DNA of 64,000 nt from Trichoderma breve (GCF_028502605.1 NC_079237.1:3038001-3102000), one strand, 5' to 3'; positions 1 to 12,529 are shown, counted from the first letter of the stretch. Numbers and translations: made by a program. The notes: generated by a model not told the origin, from the letters alone.

Positions 1-3000
1 CAAGAATCGCTCTGGTGTACTCTAATGGACTAATGCCACTGCTACCGCTAGTACGATGGTATTAAACGACGGGACAGCCTAGGCACGAGAGCAGGTGGAG
101 AGGGGCTAGCATGGAAGAGACAACACGGCGAGCCAAACGTTGGATTGGAGGGGATGTAACCTAATGCAGGCTGGTGGCTAACGACTATTGCAACAGCGAT
201 GGCGAAGCAAATAATCAGGCCGGGGAAACAAGTAGGGCTGCCGGCCATTGAGCTGGAGTAGCCAGGGGGGTCGGCGTGTGGGAATGCCACCATCGGCCAG
301 AAAAAGAAGGTGATATGGCCTCAAGCCACCACCCACCAGGGAAAACCACCAATGACAGCGCTCTGATACTGACCCCCTGGTGCCATATTCTCAATGACAC
401 TGTGCTCGGACGCAATCAATGATGGCATTTCGCCTCGCAGCGATGTCTTCAGGTGCACAGCTCGACAGTGCCCGTTGTTAGGCGGTTCCAGAAGGATTCC
501 GCACCCTGTGTGGGCTGTCGTGTGAGAACGAAGAGACGAGAGGCTTGCTGAGAGATATGCGAACCACACAAGGCGAGGGACAAGACAACGCCACAGATTG
601 AACCACCACCACTACGATTCGCACCGGTACAACCGACTGCCTCGGGCCACCAATACCAGTTCAAAAGGGGTGACCGAGCCAGCGGGCGGGAAGGCTTAGG
701 GCTCACACCAAAGCCCCCAAGTTCGCTAAATAGATGTTCCTTTCTGGTTCTACTGCAATGGCCTTGTCTTGTGGTGTACGCAGATTGCTGCTTTCAAGAT
801 ACGGAGTACGTACTGGGTGCATGTGGCTGTCACCCCAAGTCTCAACTCCGTACGCTAACTAATATAGCACCACTCCGCAAACCCATATGGGCAGCAGAAT
901 GGATGAGCACAAAATGTGGGAGAGCGCCAAACAGGGTCCGTACAGCACGTCCAAGCGGAGGGCACACGCTCTTCCAAGATTTGGCAACATGAGCCAGCCA
1001 TTCGCCAGCCGGCGGCGACTCTTTGGACAGTTTATGGTATACTCCTCCGTTGGCGGCACTGCCGCGACCTGCCTTGTGCTGAAAGGATCGCCCAAAGCGT
1101 GTCGCAAATCCGTCGGATCGCATTCTTTATCCGTGCGTTCTGTCATGGGCGGTGGGCGTGACCAAGCACTGGAGCCGGGCCGACAATGTCTTGTCCATGA
1201 TGGGCTTGTTGTATGTGACAAAGACGGATCGCAGTCAAGGAACAAGCTGGGGGACGTGGGATGTGAGGAGACGACACTGTGGGGCGCAACACGATTCAGC
1301 AGCGGTGGTACAAGCACGGAGTACGGCGCAACATGTTGCTGGCGCCTTCGGCCACCGCCGTGGGTCGAAACCGAAGCCTATCGAGGGTCTGGGGCTGACC
1401 CGCGCCGAGACCTTGGTGTCAGCAGCTTCTGCGGGACTAGCAGGGGTTGATTGGTGTCGAGATACAACCTTGAATCCGTTTCCCTGGACACTGTGCTTGC
1501 TCGTGTGGGTGGCATCTCACGAGATCTCACAGCACCAGCCTGTGCCAAAAAGCGTTCCCGTATCTGCTGCAATCCGCGCCCATGGCCGTCGTCAAAGAAC
1601 CTTATCGTCGATAAGCACGCTTGAAATCCTACATCATATATTAGAGAGCCCTCTTTTTTCAACCTGTCTGGAATGGAGCTAGCAGCGAGGCCGTATCTTC
1701 AGTGGCCAACGGTTTGCCCCCAAGTGGGCAGAGCCTCTCTGACCAAGCATCGCAGACCCGCTGCCTACGAGGGAAAAACGACTTTGCGGCAAAAAAGGCT
1801 TGCGGCAAAAAAATCGCGTGCAATTACGAAGTGCGTGCTACATCCAGCTGGCGTTATCTCTTCTGGCGGCGTCCACCTAGCGCAAGAGCCCCGGCGGTTT
1901 ACGCCATTTTCAATTTTTTTTTCTCCCTTGAATGTCGGTCGCCCTGATGCAGAGGACAGGGCGAAACTCTCGGAGGGAAAATTCCAAATCAGCTAGACCA
2001 GCATGATGCTAATATCTGCCGGACGGGGACAATTTCCAGAGCACATACAGTACTAGCATGCAAAGCATTGACTTTTAATGCGACGTGTTTGGCGTCGATG
2101 AGATGGCGGCAGTCGCCGAGCCACATGGTCCAAGTACCTCTAGAGGCGGTACTCGAGCTACTTTCACATGACGGAGAAATACATGTGCCTAGGTAACTCT
2201 TTCGTACGAGCAACGGAGCACGAGAATCCTCCCGTGCCTTAGTTTATCACTGACCAGGTTGACCATCAAATATGACTGACCGAGCCTTGTCCGCGGGCGG
2301 CTGCTGATAAGGAGCTCATTTAAAGATGATGAGCTAATTTGAGCGACAAAAAAGGATTCATCACTCGCATAACAGTCCTGCAGCAGCAACGTCATGTCTG
2401 CCCAGCATTTTCAGCTTGTGAAAATCTGCAAGTCTTTACTCTTGTCTGAGGCAGCGAGCGGGCGGGCAGGGCGCCAGTCAAAGTGGGCGGCAACTGCAAG
2501 TACGGAGCACCACGGGAGCAGGCAACGCGACAAATAGCCATTATGAGCAGGTCTGATGAATTTCGTGGCTGATTTCCGAGGCATGCAACACTCCTGGCCC
2601 GTACTGCTAGTCTCCTCGTACTGTCAGCCGAGTTTGCCAGGGCCCTTTCCAGGCCGAGACCAATGACGTTGAGTGGTGGGCAAGCGAAGGCCAGCTGCTC
2701 GAAGTGGCTTGTTTTAGCATTACGAATCGCATGGCCTTGACTGGATGCCGGGATGTTATCCCGATTTGACGGGGGGAGGCGCTCTTATTAAGTTCGGGAG
2801 GAAGCCGCATGCATCACATTCCCCTGAAAACCAAGCCAGCTGCTAAAATGGAAAAATTCGACAACTACGTCTAGATTTCATCGCTCAGACAGCCCATGTC
2901 TCTTCGTCGCCGTATGATGGAGAGCCGTCGAGATTTGGATCTAACCGGAAGGCTGCCGAATTACATAAAAGGAGCGCGTGCTATTCGTGCCCAAATGGCC

Positions 3001-6000
3001 AATATTGGATGCGGGGACTGACAAGCGGAGCTCAAAGTTGCCGCCGAAAGCTGGAACCTTGCCGAGATGGCCTGGGAGCGATCCACCCGTTGCTTTTTGC
3101 TGCGCGAGCGAGCCGACAGCGAGTCCATGCGAGCTGTGTTTCCAGCTCCCTCTTCCGCAAGGTTGTCCGGTTCATCAACCGATGTTGAAACAGCCATGTA
3201 CCGGCTGTCGGAGACCCTTGCGGCAAGTGTTAGTTTGTGCGTTGCTCATGACTAAAGAGAAATCTGGAGCACTTTGAAGTGCGCGTAACGCCTTTTTTGG
3301 AGGCCGAGGCCCAGCGTCCTGCGCAAAAATTTTCGGGGACGGCTCGGGCTTTGTCGGATTGCTCTATGGTGCCAGCTTGACTTTGCGCTTGGCCGATAAC
3401 GACTACTGTTCTGGAGCGCGCGGGTTGTCGGTCTACCTGCACTACTTTCTACTCTTGCGGCCAACTACGATATCACGATATTCCAAAGGATGAGGCCCAA
3501 GACGCATGGCTGCATCGTATCCTAGGCCGCTTTCAATGACACCCGCAGCCAAGAACACGGGGTTTTGATTTCTATTAGTAGTGATTTTCCGGAGAGGCCC
3601 TCCGGAGTGGACATTTCCCCAGGAAATGCCATGCCATCAGACGCCAAACAGTGCATGCTGCTTCCCGACGATAGCCGCCGGTCCGCTGTGGCGGTATCTG
3701 GGGATTCTTTTGACCTCCTTTTCTGGGGTAAGGCTGGCCAGCCTCGTTCAAGATTGATGAGATGGGCCGCATCCATCGTTTCTGAAGGATGCATTAAGCA
3801 TGGGAGCCAAGGATAACGAGCATGGAAGTGAGAGGAACTATTGTTGCTGTCAAAAAGTCGAATGTCTTTCCCCAAACTTGGCGTCGATATGTTGGGATTC
3901 CCATCCCAGAGCCAGTCCACCTAACGCAAAAAACGTGCGGAGAAGCTCAACGTGCCATCAATGGGCCCAGGACGAGTCTTTTACCAGCGGCGGGCGCTCG
4001 CTTAATCCTGCAATGGCAATAGGAAGCCTCGAAAGTGGGAGAGGCAGTAAAGTTTCCGTCCCTCCAGGACCTGTTTCCCAATGAGCAGCAGACTTTCTTT
4101 CTGCTCCGCGTCAGGTATCGTTCTAATCTCATTCAGGGGGCGAACGGTGACGCTACGGCGCGAGCGGGTGCCACGCCGTCGAACCCAAGTGACATGCCTT
4201 GCTGATCTGGAATGAAGGCGTCATGTGTTACACGGCGGCGACGAACCGAATCTCGTAGAGGGCGGAAAGACTCTTGAGCTGAGGCAAAGACATTTCTCCT
4301 AGCACGGGGCGCTTGTCTCAGAACCGTATTCGCAAGGAAAATTCTAGATGTCACGGCTTCCATCCGCTCTAAAGCATCCGGTTGTTAGCTGCCGCCGCCT
4401 GGGCTGCAAATGGCGGCCGTATGCAGGATTCGAGTCAGGAGAAGCAACCTGTTTTTCCTCACGAGAGAAGAAGTCACATGCCCCTGAGCAGAGTCCTCGG
4501 CAGGAACATGCAGTTGCCTTGCAGTATGCCTGTGTCACACATGTCTGTTTGTTGTTCAGCCCTGTGTCTCTAAACGCCGGCCTGTGTTACCTTTCCCAAT
4601 ACGCTATCGTGATGTTTGGACGAGCACTATTGCACAAAGCACCTGGTCAGAGTCGCCTGGGTGCCTGGTGTATCCCATGCAACTGCGGGCTCAATTTGGA
4701 GGCTCAGTAGATAAAGGAGCAAAGGGGAGAGAAGCTATGTGTCATGCTAAAAGATGGACCACAGCTCACCTGAAAGAAGAGGGAAAAAAGACATACGATG
4801 GCGTTGACATGTGACGTTCATTTTATTTCTGCATAGCAAAACGCGCACGGGCTCTGTTGACTATCGTGGCAAGTGGAAACAGGACGCACAGCTGCATTAA
4901 TTAGTTTCATCCTTCAATGGGTATTTCGTATATGCCAGCACAGCACAGCCTCTTTTGTTTTGTCTAGGAATTTGGGTCGGTCGAGTCCCCATCTAGGTAG
5001 TCTTTTTACCTTTTACCTTTTGGTGGTAGGATGAGACACCTTGCTGACGATAAGCGGCGGATGCAATTCCGCGTTGGGAGTTGCGAGTCATTATGCTGGT
5101 GGTTTGGACTATTTTTACAGTGAACGAATGGATGACACGGTGGGCGTGGCGAATGTGAGGCGCTGTTGTGGTATAGTATGATGTATGACTAGCATAATGT
5201 TTATTCTGGAGATGTGAAATAGTGAAATTGATTTGTGTTTTTTTTTTGAGAGAGATTTGTGTTTTTGTTGTCATGGGAAGTTGGTTTAGTGGGCTGAGGG
5301 ATTTAGTATTGTGTCAATGGTGATAACGATGGCGACATGGAGAGAAAATTTCTGCTTGAGTTATTGATGGCGGTTTCTGCTTGAGTTGGATTGATGAGGA
5401 TTTTAGGGGTTGTCTCCGAACGGAGTTTTGCTGGTGCGACGGAGTTGGTTGGAGACAAGGAATGTGGCCCTTGAACTGAGCGACTTCAACATGGCGTGGA
5501 AGGGCGTGTCAACTAGGAACGTGATATACGATTAAGAAGGTATTAGCTCAAGGTAACAGTAGTAGAAGTGACTCTTCTAGAGCTGTAGGTGGATGTGTAG
5601 ACTTTATCAGGTATTTGCAATTTGTTGGAACATGACTTGATTGGAACAGGGCAAGAAGTGTATGAGCAAGATTTCAAGAAATGAGTGATTAGAAGGATAT
5701 AAGGTGAAGCGTAGTTTGTAGATATTGACGAAAGATGGGAATAGCAGTCGAGATTTCTTACCCAATACAGATGAGTCTCTATAAGGCTTGATATGTTGAC
5801 GACTTTGGAGGTTTTGCCGTAGCCGTTTTTTCAGCGAAAAACATCAACTATTACCCTATTGGAATTCTAGACTATCTGGTTCATAACCAGATTGGCGTGT
5901 GTTTGATCCCGGAGAAAGAATGCCTTTGCAATTCAAGAACGTGGTGTTTAAGGAAGCAAATCGTTTCTTGGTGAAAATTGTATATAGAGATATCACTAAG

Positions 6001-6071
6001 AGTGGATACATTTATTCACTATTGTACATGGATTCAAACTATGGAAGGAAAATGACTCAATGAGAGTATAT
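1..6071. other. Intergenic stretch, no supportable gene
   Basis: About 6 kb with no recognisable protein domain on either strand. The open frames present are short, overlap each other on both strands and lack conserved motifs. The first 5 kb are of mixed, moderately GC-rich composition. From about 5.0 kb the composition turns clearly AT-rich and continues so past the lipase-like gene. A tRNA-like hairpin at 5875-5916 is treated under findings. An unrecognised lineage-specific gene or non-coding transcript cannot be excluded. Confidence 0.6.
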
Positions 6072-7151
6072 TTAATGTGCATGGCCACACCAATCATCTA
6101 CATTACGACGTGTGAAATACTTCCTCAAGAGTACTATAGTCCCTCCAATGGGAGACAATAGACTTGTCCCGAAAAATCCCCACGGAAGCCGTCTCATAAA
6201 GCCAATGATTTTGCGCTTTATATTCGGAGCGTTTGGTTCGTGAGGTGTTTCTGCTACAGGGTACGCGAGAGCCACATCCCAACCTTCTAGAACGGATATA
6301 AAAAGAAGTAGATGTGTGTGCAGAACGCCGATTCTGGGAAGAACAACACCATCTGGACCAATGCGGCTGTATGCTTTTGGTGTTGTTATAGGGTAATGCC
6401 CGGTGACGGGTACCAGATCGTCGACGTGCCAATATGTATGCAGCTGAGTGTGGTGACCTTGAAACAATTCTGTGAACTCTGCTGCAGCCTTTGTGTCTAA
6501 GCCAGGAGCGCTGAAAGCATATAACTCGGAGTTTTCCCATCGCGGACGTTTCTCCTCAGCGTAATGTTTAAGTGCACGCATCGCTAAACATCCTCCAAGA
6601 CTGTATCCTACCGCAGTGATATCCCTTCCCTTGGTAGTCTGTTCGTTCATCCAATTAAACACTCTGTCTTTGATCACCCTATAGCTAAACGATGCGACGC
6701 TTTTGAAGTTTCCATCAGCCCAGGCGCCAGCTGGTTCAACGTTGAGACGTCCCTTTCGATCACGGTATTCAGCTGGATGTGTTGCAGTCCCTCGGAAGAG
6801 CAGTATTGCTCTGGCGGCGGGATTGTTGACGGGCTCGAGGTAGTGCCATACACAACCCGCAGCGAGGACGGACACTCGCGTGTCTGTGAGCCTGTACGTG
6901 GTATCGTATTCGGGATGTTGTGGGTTGAGGTTTAGGTTGATGTCTGCGTGTTGGGTGCCGTTTGTTCCGGGAAGATGAATCGCTGCTAGAATATTTGCCC
7001 AGATCTGGAAGTTACCTTCAAGTGTATGGAGTCTTGGTGCGATATAGGTATTATAGTTTTCTAGATATTGGCGTTTGTTATGAGAGGTAGCTGTTCTCAT
7101 CCTCCCGGAGTCCTCGAGGAAGTTGCTGTGATTATTCCAACGATCCATCAT
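6072..7151 (-). CDS. Class-3-lipase-like alpha/beta hydrolase
   Basis: Single-exon gene of 359 residues. The core shows an alpha/beta-hydrolase lipase signature: LLFRGT at about 117-122 (oxyanion strand as in class 3 lipases), then the nucleophile elbow GYSLGG with Ser184. A likely catalytic acid lies in HVDDLVP (Asp244 or 245) and a candidate histidine in VLHTH (His278 or 280), so the triad looks complete. No signal peptide is evident at the N-terminus, which is polar. A hydrophobic stretch near 325-337 could be a membrane or substrate-contact segment. By family it would hydrolyse an acyl ester; the substrate is unknown. It sits alone in an AT-rich island without introns, unlike most other genes here, which could indicate transfer or a fast-evolving compartment. 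The start has a second Met directly after it. I am confident of the fold and not of the substrate. Confidence 0.75.
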   Translation of the reverse strand: MMDRWNNHSNFLEDSGRMRTATSHNKRQYLENYNTYIAPRLHTLEGNFQIWANILAAIHLPGTNGTQHADINLNLNPQHPEYDTTYRLTDTRVSVLAAGCVWHYLEPVNNPAARAILLFRGTATHPAEYRDRKGRLNVEPAGAWADGNFKSVASFSYRVIKDRVFNWMNEQTTKGRDITAVGYSLGGCLAMRALKHYAEEKRPRWENSELYAFSAPGLDTKAAAEFTELFQGHHTQLHTYWHVDDLVPVTGHYPITTPKAYSRIGPDGVVLPRIGVLHTHLLLFISVLEGWDVALAYPVAETPHEPNAPNIKRKIIGFMRRLPWGFFGTSLLSPIGGTIVLLRKYFTRRNVDDWCGHAH

Positions 7152-8921
7152 ATGATACTCGACTATAATGGCGTGTTAGAGGAGAGTTTTAAAAGTAATC
7201 TCATGGTGAGTAACTATTGAAGCAAGCCTTTTGGCAGAAGATATAGACTGCCAATGTCTTTTATAATTATATGCACTTTTGCTAATCCTGCCATCTCAAA
7301 CACATGCATTTCATACAAAAATTAAGTTTTGAAGCATTCCAGAGATATATCTGTATTGGAGGCGTAGTGCACGAATCAGTTGTATCATACAATCAGCCAG
7401 AGCCACAATTCTTATGCAGTGATGCCAAAAACAGATGGCTATTGCTACGCTACTATAGCTTTTAATTAATAAAGCGTGGAAATTATTTCTCTTTGTGGTG
7501 AGTAAACCTTGTGTTACGCTGAGTTATAGTCTACAGTTTGGCAAAACAACAGCCTGGCATTGGGAAACTCCCTTTCCTCAGCTTCACAGTAGGCGACAAT
7601 CGGCTTAAACTTAATTGAAACGCTCTTCAGCTGTTTCAGCTGTATATACTGTATGCTTCTCTTATAAACAGGTTTATATAATGGGTTGTATTAAGCTTTC
7701 CAATAAGAACTGAGAGCCAGTCAAGCTGACAGCTTCCTTGGAATGTGGCTGTCCACGGTGTAGTCATTGGCTGGAAAAACCACACGTGAGCAAGCTGAAC
7801 ACATGTACGTAAAGAAAATATTGTCTGAATGGAGTCAAAAGTTCGAAATACAGATAGCTAATTGACATGGTTTAACGATAGAAGTGTAGATTATATGGCA
7901 CAAGTGGGCTGCGTTACCTTGTCTACCTGTCGACAATTCGTCGACCTGAATGGTCACATAGCATCGAGGAATTGTCCATTAAGTCTAACAAACTATTTTG
8001 AATCACACTTGAAATGGGCACAATTATCATAGTCCTTCATCCAGTTTAATGCTAACTTCGTCTTCTGCTTTGAAAGTCAGATCGAAGAGAGCTACCCGTG
8101 TATATGCAAAACAACGAGAAACATCAAGTTTATAAAGCAGAAACACTCATCCCTGAAAACTTCAACAATTAAATATATTATATTAAAAAGTAAAAAGTAA
8201 TGCAAACTACCAACATCCCCCATTACATATACACATAACCCCTATTAAAAAACCTACTATACAAGAAAAGCTACTAATACAACTAACCCACCAGACCCTC
8301 CGGCCAGGTCGAAGCAGAACTACCAAACGACAAGCGACACGTCACGTAATGTTTATTGTCAACAGCAAAAAATCCGAAATACAAAAAAGACAACCCTAAT
8401 TCCAACCAAACACCCCAATCTGCCCCCCCTTTGTTGTTTAAGAGTCATACGTGATGTGATACATGTCCCGCATAGTCTCTCCTTACTTGAAACTCGTCCC
8501 GTCCTCCCATCCAAATTGCTCCATTGCCTAGAGCTTCAAAAGTGTTGTTTCATGCGATAGTGTTTTTCTTCCTTCTACCGCCCCTATAACTCCTGATCAT
8601 ATGGGCTTTTGGTCCATTTCCGTGGTTGATTTTGCAATAGCGCGTAATAAATTGAATGTTAGCGCCAGTTTAGTCCTGATGCCTTGAAAAGAAAAAAGAA
8701 AGAAAGACAGGTTGAAAATTTGGTGAGAAGAAGAACAAAATGAAAGGCCGACGTGTGGTTGAGCTCAAAAGAAAAGCATCACGCCAAGCATACGGCTTTG
8801 GCGGCGTGAGAGAGAACGGAAGGTGTTTGTTCATCTCGCTGCGTCTTGCCGAGAAAGAAATAAGGAAAAAGTTCCTCAGAATACATGAGGACATGAAGGC
8901 AACCACTGGTATGGTCTACAC
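7152..8921. other. AT-rich intergenic region between lipase-like and kinase genes
   Basis: About 1.8 kb with no supportable gene. It is AT-rich up to roughly 8.4 kb, with runs such as those near 8160-8260, and becomes more balanced toward the kinase 3' end. Part of 8670-8921 is probably the kinase 3' UTR. The 7152-7300 segment is the presumed promoter of the minus-strand lipase-like gene. I see no repeat or mobile element that I can name. Confidence 0.5.
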
Positions 8922-11205
8922 TCAGCACACTTCAGCCCCTCCAGCTTCTTCTCTGAAGCGGATGCCACCATCAACGGCGATGCCGCCTTGCACCCATTGC
9001 GTGGCCAATACTTGCTGTAATGTCCAGCGACTTCGCGCACGCTTGAGAAGACCCTCTGTGATATTCATGGCGTCCAGTAAACCCCTCTCTGTGAAGCGGG
9101 CTTCATTAGCCTCATGATCGCCGTCATCACCGCCATACTCGATCCAACGCCATTCGCCTCTTGCTATCCGGTGGCTCTTTCGACTACGCATCCTATGAGA
9201 GTCGTTCATCCCCGGAGGAGGATCAAACGGGAGTCGAGATTCGAGCAGGGCATAGAGTAGCACACCAAGCGACCATGCGTCGGTAGCACGACCGTCGTAA
9301 GGTTGGCCCATGATAACCTCTGGAGCAGCATAATCTTCAGATCCGCAGCGTGTCTCGAGCTTCTCGTCCTCTGCAATCCGTCTTGATAGGCCCAGGTCAG
9401 CCAATGCTATTACTGAATGCGGGTATGTCGTCCAATCGACTGATGGATCTGCAAGTTCGTTGGGTGTAAGATTGACAAGGACGTCTGGAAAGATTGTTAG
9501 TAAGGTCTACCATTTCCCCCATCGATTCAAAGAGCTTACTCTCTAGCTTGATATCGCGATGAACAATCATTTGCTCATGGAGATATTTCACAGCACCGAC
9601 CAATTCGGCAAAGATTCGTCTCATCAAAGGCGGTGTCAAGAGCTTTCGGTGGGCTGTAGCAACATCAAACAGGTCTCCTCCAGGACAATAGGTCAGGACA
9701 AGAATGGCCCTGGTAGGTTCTATGCTCCACGCCATGAGGTTAACCAGGCTAGGATGACGAATGCTCTGCATGATTTCCAACTCTCGCTTGAGACTCATCT
9801 CAACACGCTCTTCACTGGCTCCCCCCTGAGGACCATGCTCGCAAACCTTGATGGCAACCAATGTTTTCCGATCAAGTGGGGGATCAGTCATGGTTGTACT
9901 TCCTAAATCGGCAGAGAGATGCTTAGGCTGATCCATCTGACTGGTAGCCAATACGACTCTGCTAAATGTGCCCTGACCCACAGTTCGCACTGAGCGCCAG
10001 CGCCTACGTTTTCGATCATGCCGGTCAAAGGCTTCAAAATACTCGTATCGTGAGGTTGCGGCGGCGTCGGTCGAGTCCCTGGAACTCTCGCTAGGAGGAG
10101 GCGTCGGCGGCTTCGCAACGTTGGGAGACAGGCCGCGGGACTCTGCTAGGTTTTGTTCTCTCCTCATCTGGGGACCTTGAGTATCAGGCTTGGCATGAGG
10201 CCCAGACACGGAGACAATTCTCTTTGGAATGGCTGTGGGATCCGGCTGAGTATATTCGCTGAGGCTCCGGTTCCTTGTGTGAGGTTGAGATTCAGATTGA
10301 GGCAGATGTTGTTGTGCGGGTTTGGGTAAAGTTTGGCTAGCCTCGTTGCTTTCTGTTAGGCTGGCATATGCCTTGCGCCTTGAGGAAGAGGCTGAGGCAT
10401 TCTGGTTCTTCATTGGACCAACTGGAGCCCCCATAGTAGGCAAATCCTCTCCAACACTGCTCAATAGACTTCGGTGTTGAGGCGGGGACACAGAGCCCAC
10501 TGCCAGCCTCCGCCACGGTCCAGGGGATTCTCCTGATAAGAGTGGACTCGGCAATGGCGTCACGTCGCCCATTGCTGTAATCATGGGACTTGAAATAACA
10601 CTGCTAGTACCGCTAGCAGATCCAATTGAATGCGCGAGAGCGGCTTTGAGACTCGGGGTTCGCGTCAGAAGGCGTATGCTGCTAGAAGACGACTTGTGAT
10701 TCAAGGGCGTAGGGATGCGAATGGGTGAGAGACTTGTATGGCCAGTGGGAGATTCGCGGTGGTAGATTGAAGGAGAAGCTGTAGAGGAGGAAGAAGAAGG
10801 AGCAACGTTTGTGGAAATGCGGAGGGATGAAGTTGCATCGTGGTAAGAAGTGCTAGAGTCTAGAAACGATCTACCTCGATGGCCGGCATCTTCAAATGGA
10901 GTAGACTGAATTGGAGGCGATGGAGCAATGGTTGTAGCCTGGAAGCTGATAGGAGGCAGCGGAGGATTGGCTGCTAAGGCTAACTCGTCATCTGGAACAA
11001 AAGCTGGTGCGTTGCGTTGGGCGTCGGGTCGAATCTCGGACGGACAGCTCGAGCTTGGGGTTAAGTTTAGATTCTCAGATCTTGCCGTCGAGGGGGGATT
11101 GAAGCCATCATGGGGTATCGAGGTTGGCGGGTGAAAAGGAGAATTGCTCATGGCTGGACAAGAAGCGTCCCGGTCAGAGGCCTGTCGAACATGAGCATCC
11201 ATCAA
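8922..11205 (-). CDS. Serine/threonine protein kinase with long N-terminal tail
   Basis: Two exons (11205-9540 and 9484-8922) joined across a 55-nt intron, giving 742 residues. The join restores HRDIKLEN exactly across the splice. Roughly 400 N-terminal residues are Ser/Pro-rich and probably disordered or phosphorylated. The kinase domain follows: glycine loop GQGTFS, VAIK lysine Lys453, catalytic HRD at 549-551, metal-binding motif and APE. The metal motif reads DLG (585-587) where most kinases have DFG; the catalytic Asp is retained, so activity is expected. All key catalytic residues are present, so this is not an obvious pseudokinase. The HRDIKLEN form fits the CAMK-like or fungal nutrient-kinase groups, but I cannot assign a named orthologue. 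A Met at residue 19 is an alternative start. No other gene lies in the adjacent 1.2 kb upstream. Confidence 0.88.
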
Positions 11206-12392
11206 TGCGACTCATAGCCACCGGCATGGCCAGGGCTGTCACGTACGGCTAGGCGGCTGCGGGCGCCGCGTCGATGGTCAATGTCGCCCCGAAGGCTCCG
11301 GTTTCGACGGATGGAGGCGGCGAGGCGTTGAGTTGTGCAGGGAGCAGCGTCAAAATCACGAAGAAGAGGCACGCGGTCGTTCCAAGCAAGGGCGTCGCGA
11401 GGGAGGGACCGTCGCGGAGGAACAAGTCGAGAAGTGAGGGGTTTGGCAGGGCAAAACCAAAACCAGAGCGGCGCTCTCCTATAACGGTGACATCTAGGGC
11501 TTCTGCGCGGTGCCTCTGCGGCGGAGGATTGGCGGATGACGGGCCGAGAGAGCGAAAAGGCAGAAGGCAGAGCGTTTTGCGAGTCGAGATTTGTCTTGTC
11601 GCGAAGGAGTCAGTGCAACGAAACGACGTTGGTGGTGTCCGATCCAAAGGACGACGTTCCGGGTACAAGCGAAGCGCATGACATGCCTGCGGGTCTGCTC
11701 CCTGTTCATGTACAGAAGCGTGTAGCAGGTACAATAGCGATTCAAGTCCCCACCCGCAACCGTAGGGCGACCACCAGGTGGGAGATACCGGGGGCTACAA
11801 GGCCCGCGCTAGCCCGAATCAGGCCGGGCGGTACGTTACATAAAGTACTGGGCACGACTAGAGAGGGACTACGGCGCTGCTAAGAGGCCTAACAGGCAGA
11901 GTTGCTGCAACCTGAAGGCCCATTCCACGAAATTTGGTTCCATTTGATGTTTGCTGTGTCCAGTCTGGTACTGGTAGGTGCTCTTCTCGGGAGGTACTCG
12001 GTACTGTACTCGGTACCGTACTACCAGCGGGTACTTCCATGCCACAGCCGGGACAACTGAAAACTCAGATCGGCGGGCAAACAACGCCCAGAAAGATTAA
12101 AAAAAAGAAAAAGAAACACCGCTGTCGAATCATGGGGCATGTGATGCTCCAATGGAAATCCCCAGCTTATCACCATAACGTCATCCGCTCCGAAGGGCCG
12201 CAACGTGCATCGGCTTTGGCGAACAAGTGGACTCGTTGGAAAAGCGGGGGCTGAATTATAACGTACAAATTGGCTGAGCTAGCGCCAATAACTTTCAATA
12301 CTTTGCTGGTATCCTTGAAGTTTAGTCGCTCATCTCATCTCATCTCAATTCATGGGTCACTTTAGCAGGCTATCTCCACGTGACAAGATCCC
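11206..12392. other. Intergenic region upstream of kinase and tRNA genes
   Basis: Presumed promoter and 5' UTR of the minus-strand kinase, then DNA upstream of the first tRNA. It contains a GTAC-rich block with short inverted repeats (about 11960-12035). CATCTCATCTCATCTC near 12329 is a short simple repeat, and a CACGTG hexamer lies at about 12377. A 161-residue open frame (11734-11249, minus) ends in a hydrophobic segment but matches nothing I recognise, and it was not called. Confidence 0.5.
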
Positions 12393-12472
12393 GGCCGTGT
12401 GGCTCAATGGCAGAGCGTCTGACTACGATTAAGTACATCAGGAGGTTGCAGGTTCGACCCCTGTCTCGGTCA
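12393..12472 (+). tRNA. tRNA-Arg(ACG), intron-containing, copy 1
   Basis: The 80-nt sequence folds as a tRNA. D stem GCTC/GAGC is perfect. Anticodon stem TCTGA pairs with TCAGG across the loop and intron. The T arm has loop TTCGACC and pairs well. The acceptor stem pairs G1-C72 onward with one G-U and one T-T mismatch. The internal promoter B box (GGTTCGACCC, 12451-12460) and an A-box-like segment are present. The anticodon ACG is at 12425-12427, so it should decode CGN arginine codons after A34-to-inosine editing. An 8-nt intron at 12429-12436 lies at the canonical site after base 37. A second near-identical copy follows 148 bp downstream. The isotype rests on the intron placement. Confidence 0.85.
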
Positions 12473-12524
12473 ATGATACAAATCATCCTGTTTCAATTCG
12501 CCATTGGATTGGAATGGGCATTTC

Positions 12525-12529
12525 TTTTT
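12525..12529 (+). terminator. Possible Pol III terminator for tRNA copy 1
   Basis: T5 run, the first run of four or more Ts downstream of the tRNA, 53 nt past its 3' end. RNA polymerase III stops at such runs. The distance is rather long, so the assignment is tentative. Confidence 0.4.

Noticed and set aside
887..1450. 187-residue plus-strand frame in the leftmost region
   Set aside because: Several long frames overlap on both strands here; the composition is not protein-like and no motif can be seen.
11249..11734. 161-residue minus-strand frame ending in a hydrophobic segment next to the kinase
   Set aside because: No domain, signal peptide or conserved motif; rich in Pro/Arg and overlapping frames on the other strand. 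It lies in the likely kinase promoter and 5' UTR.
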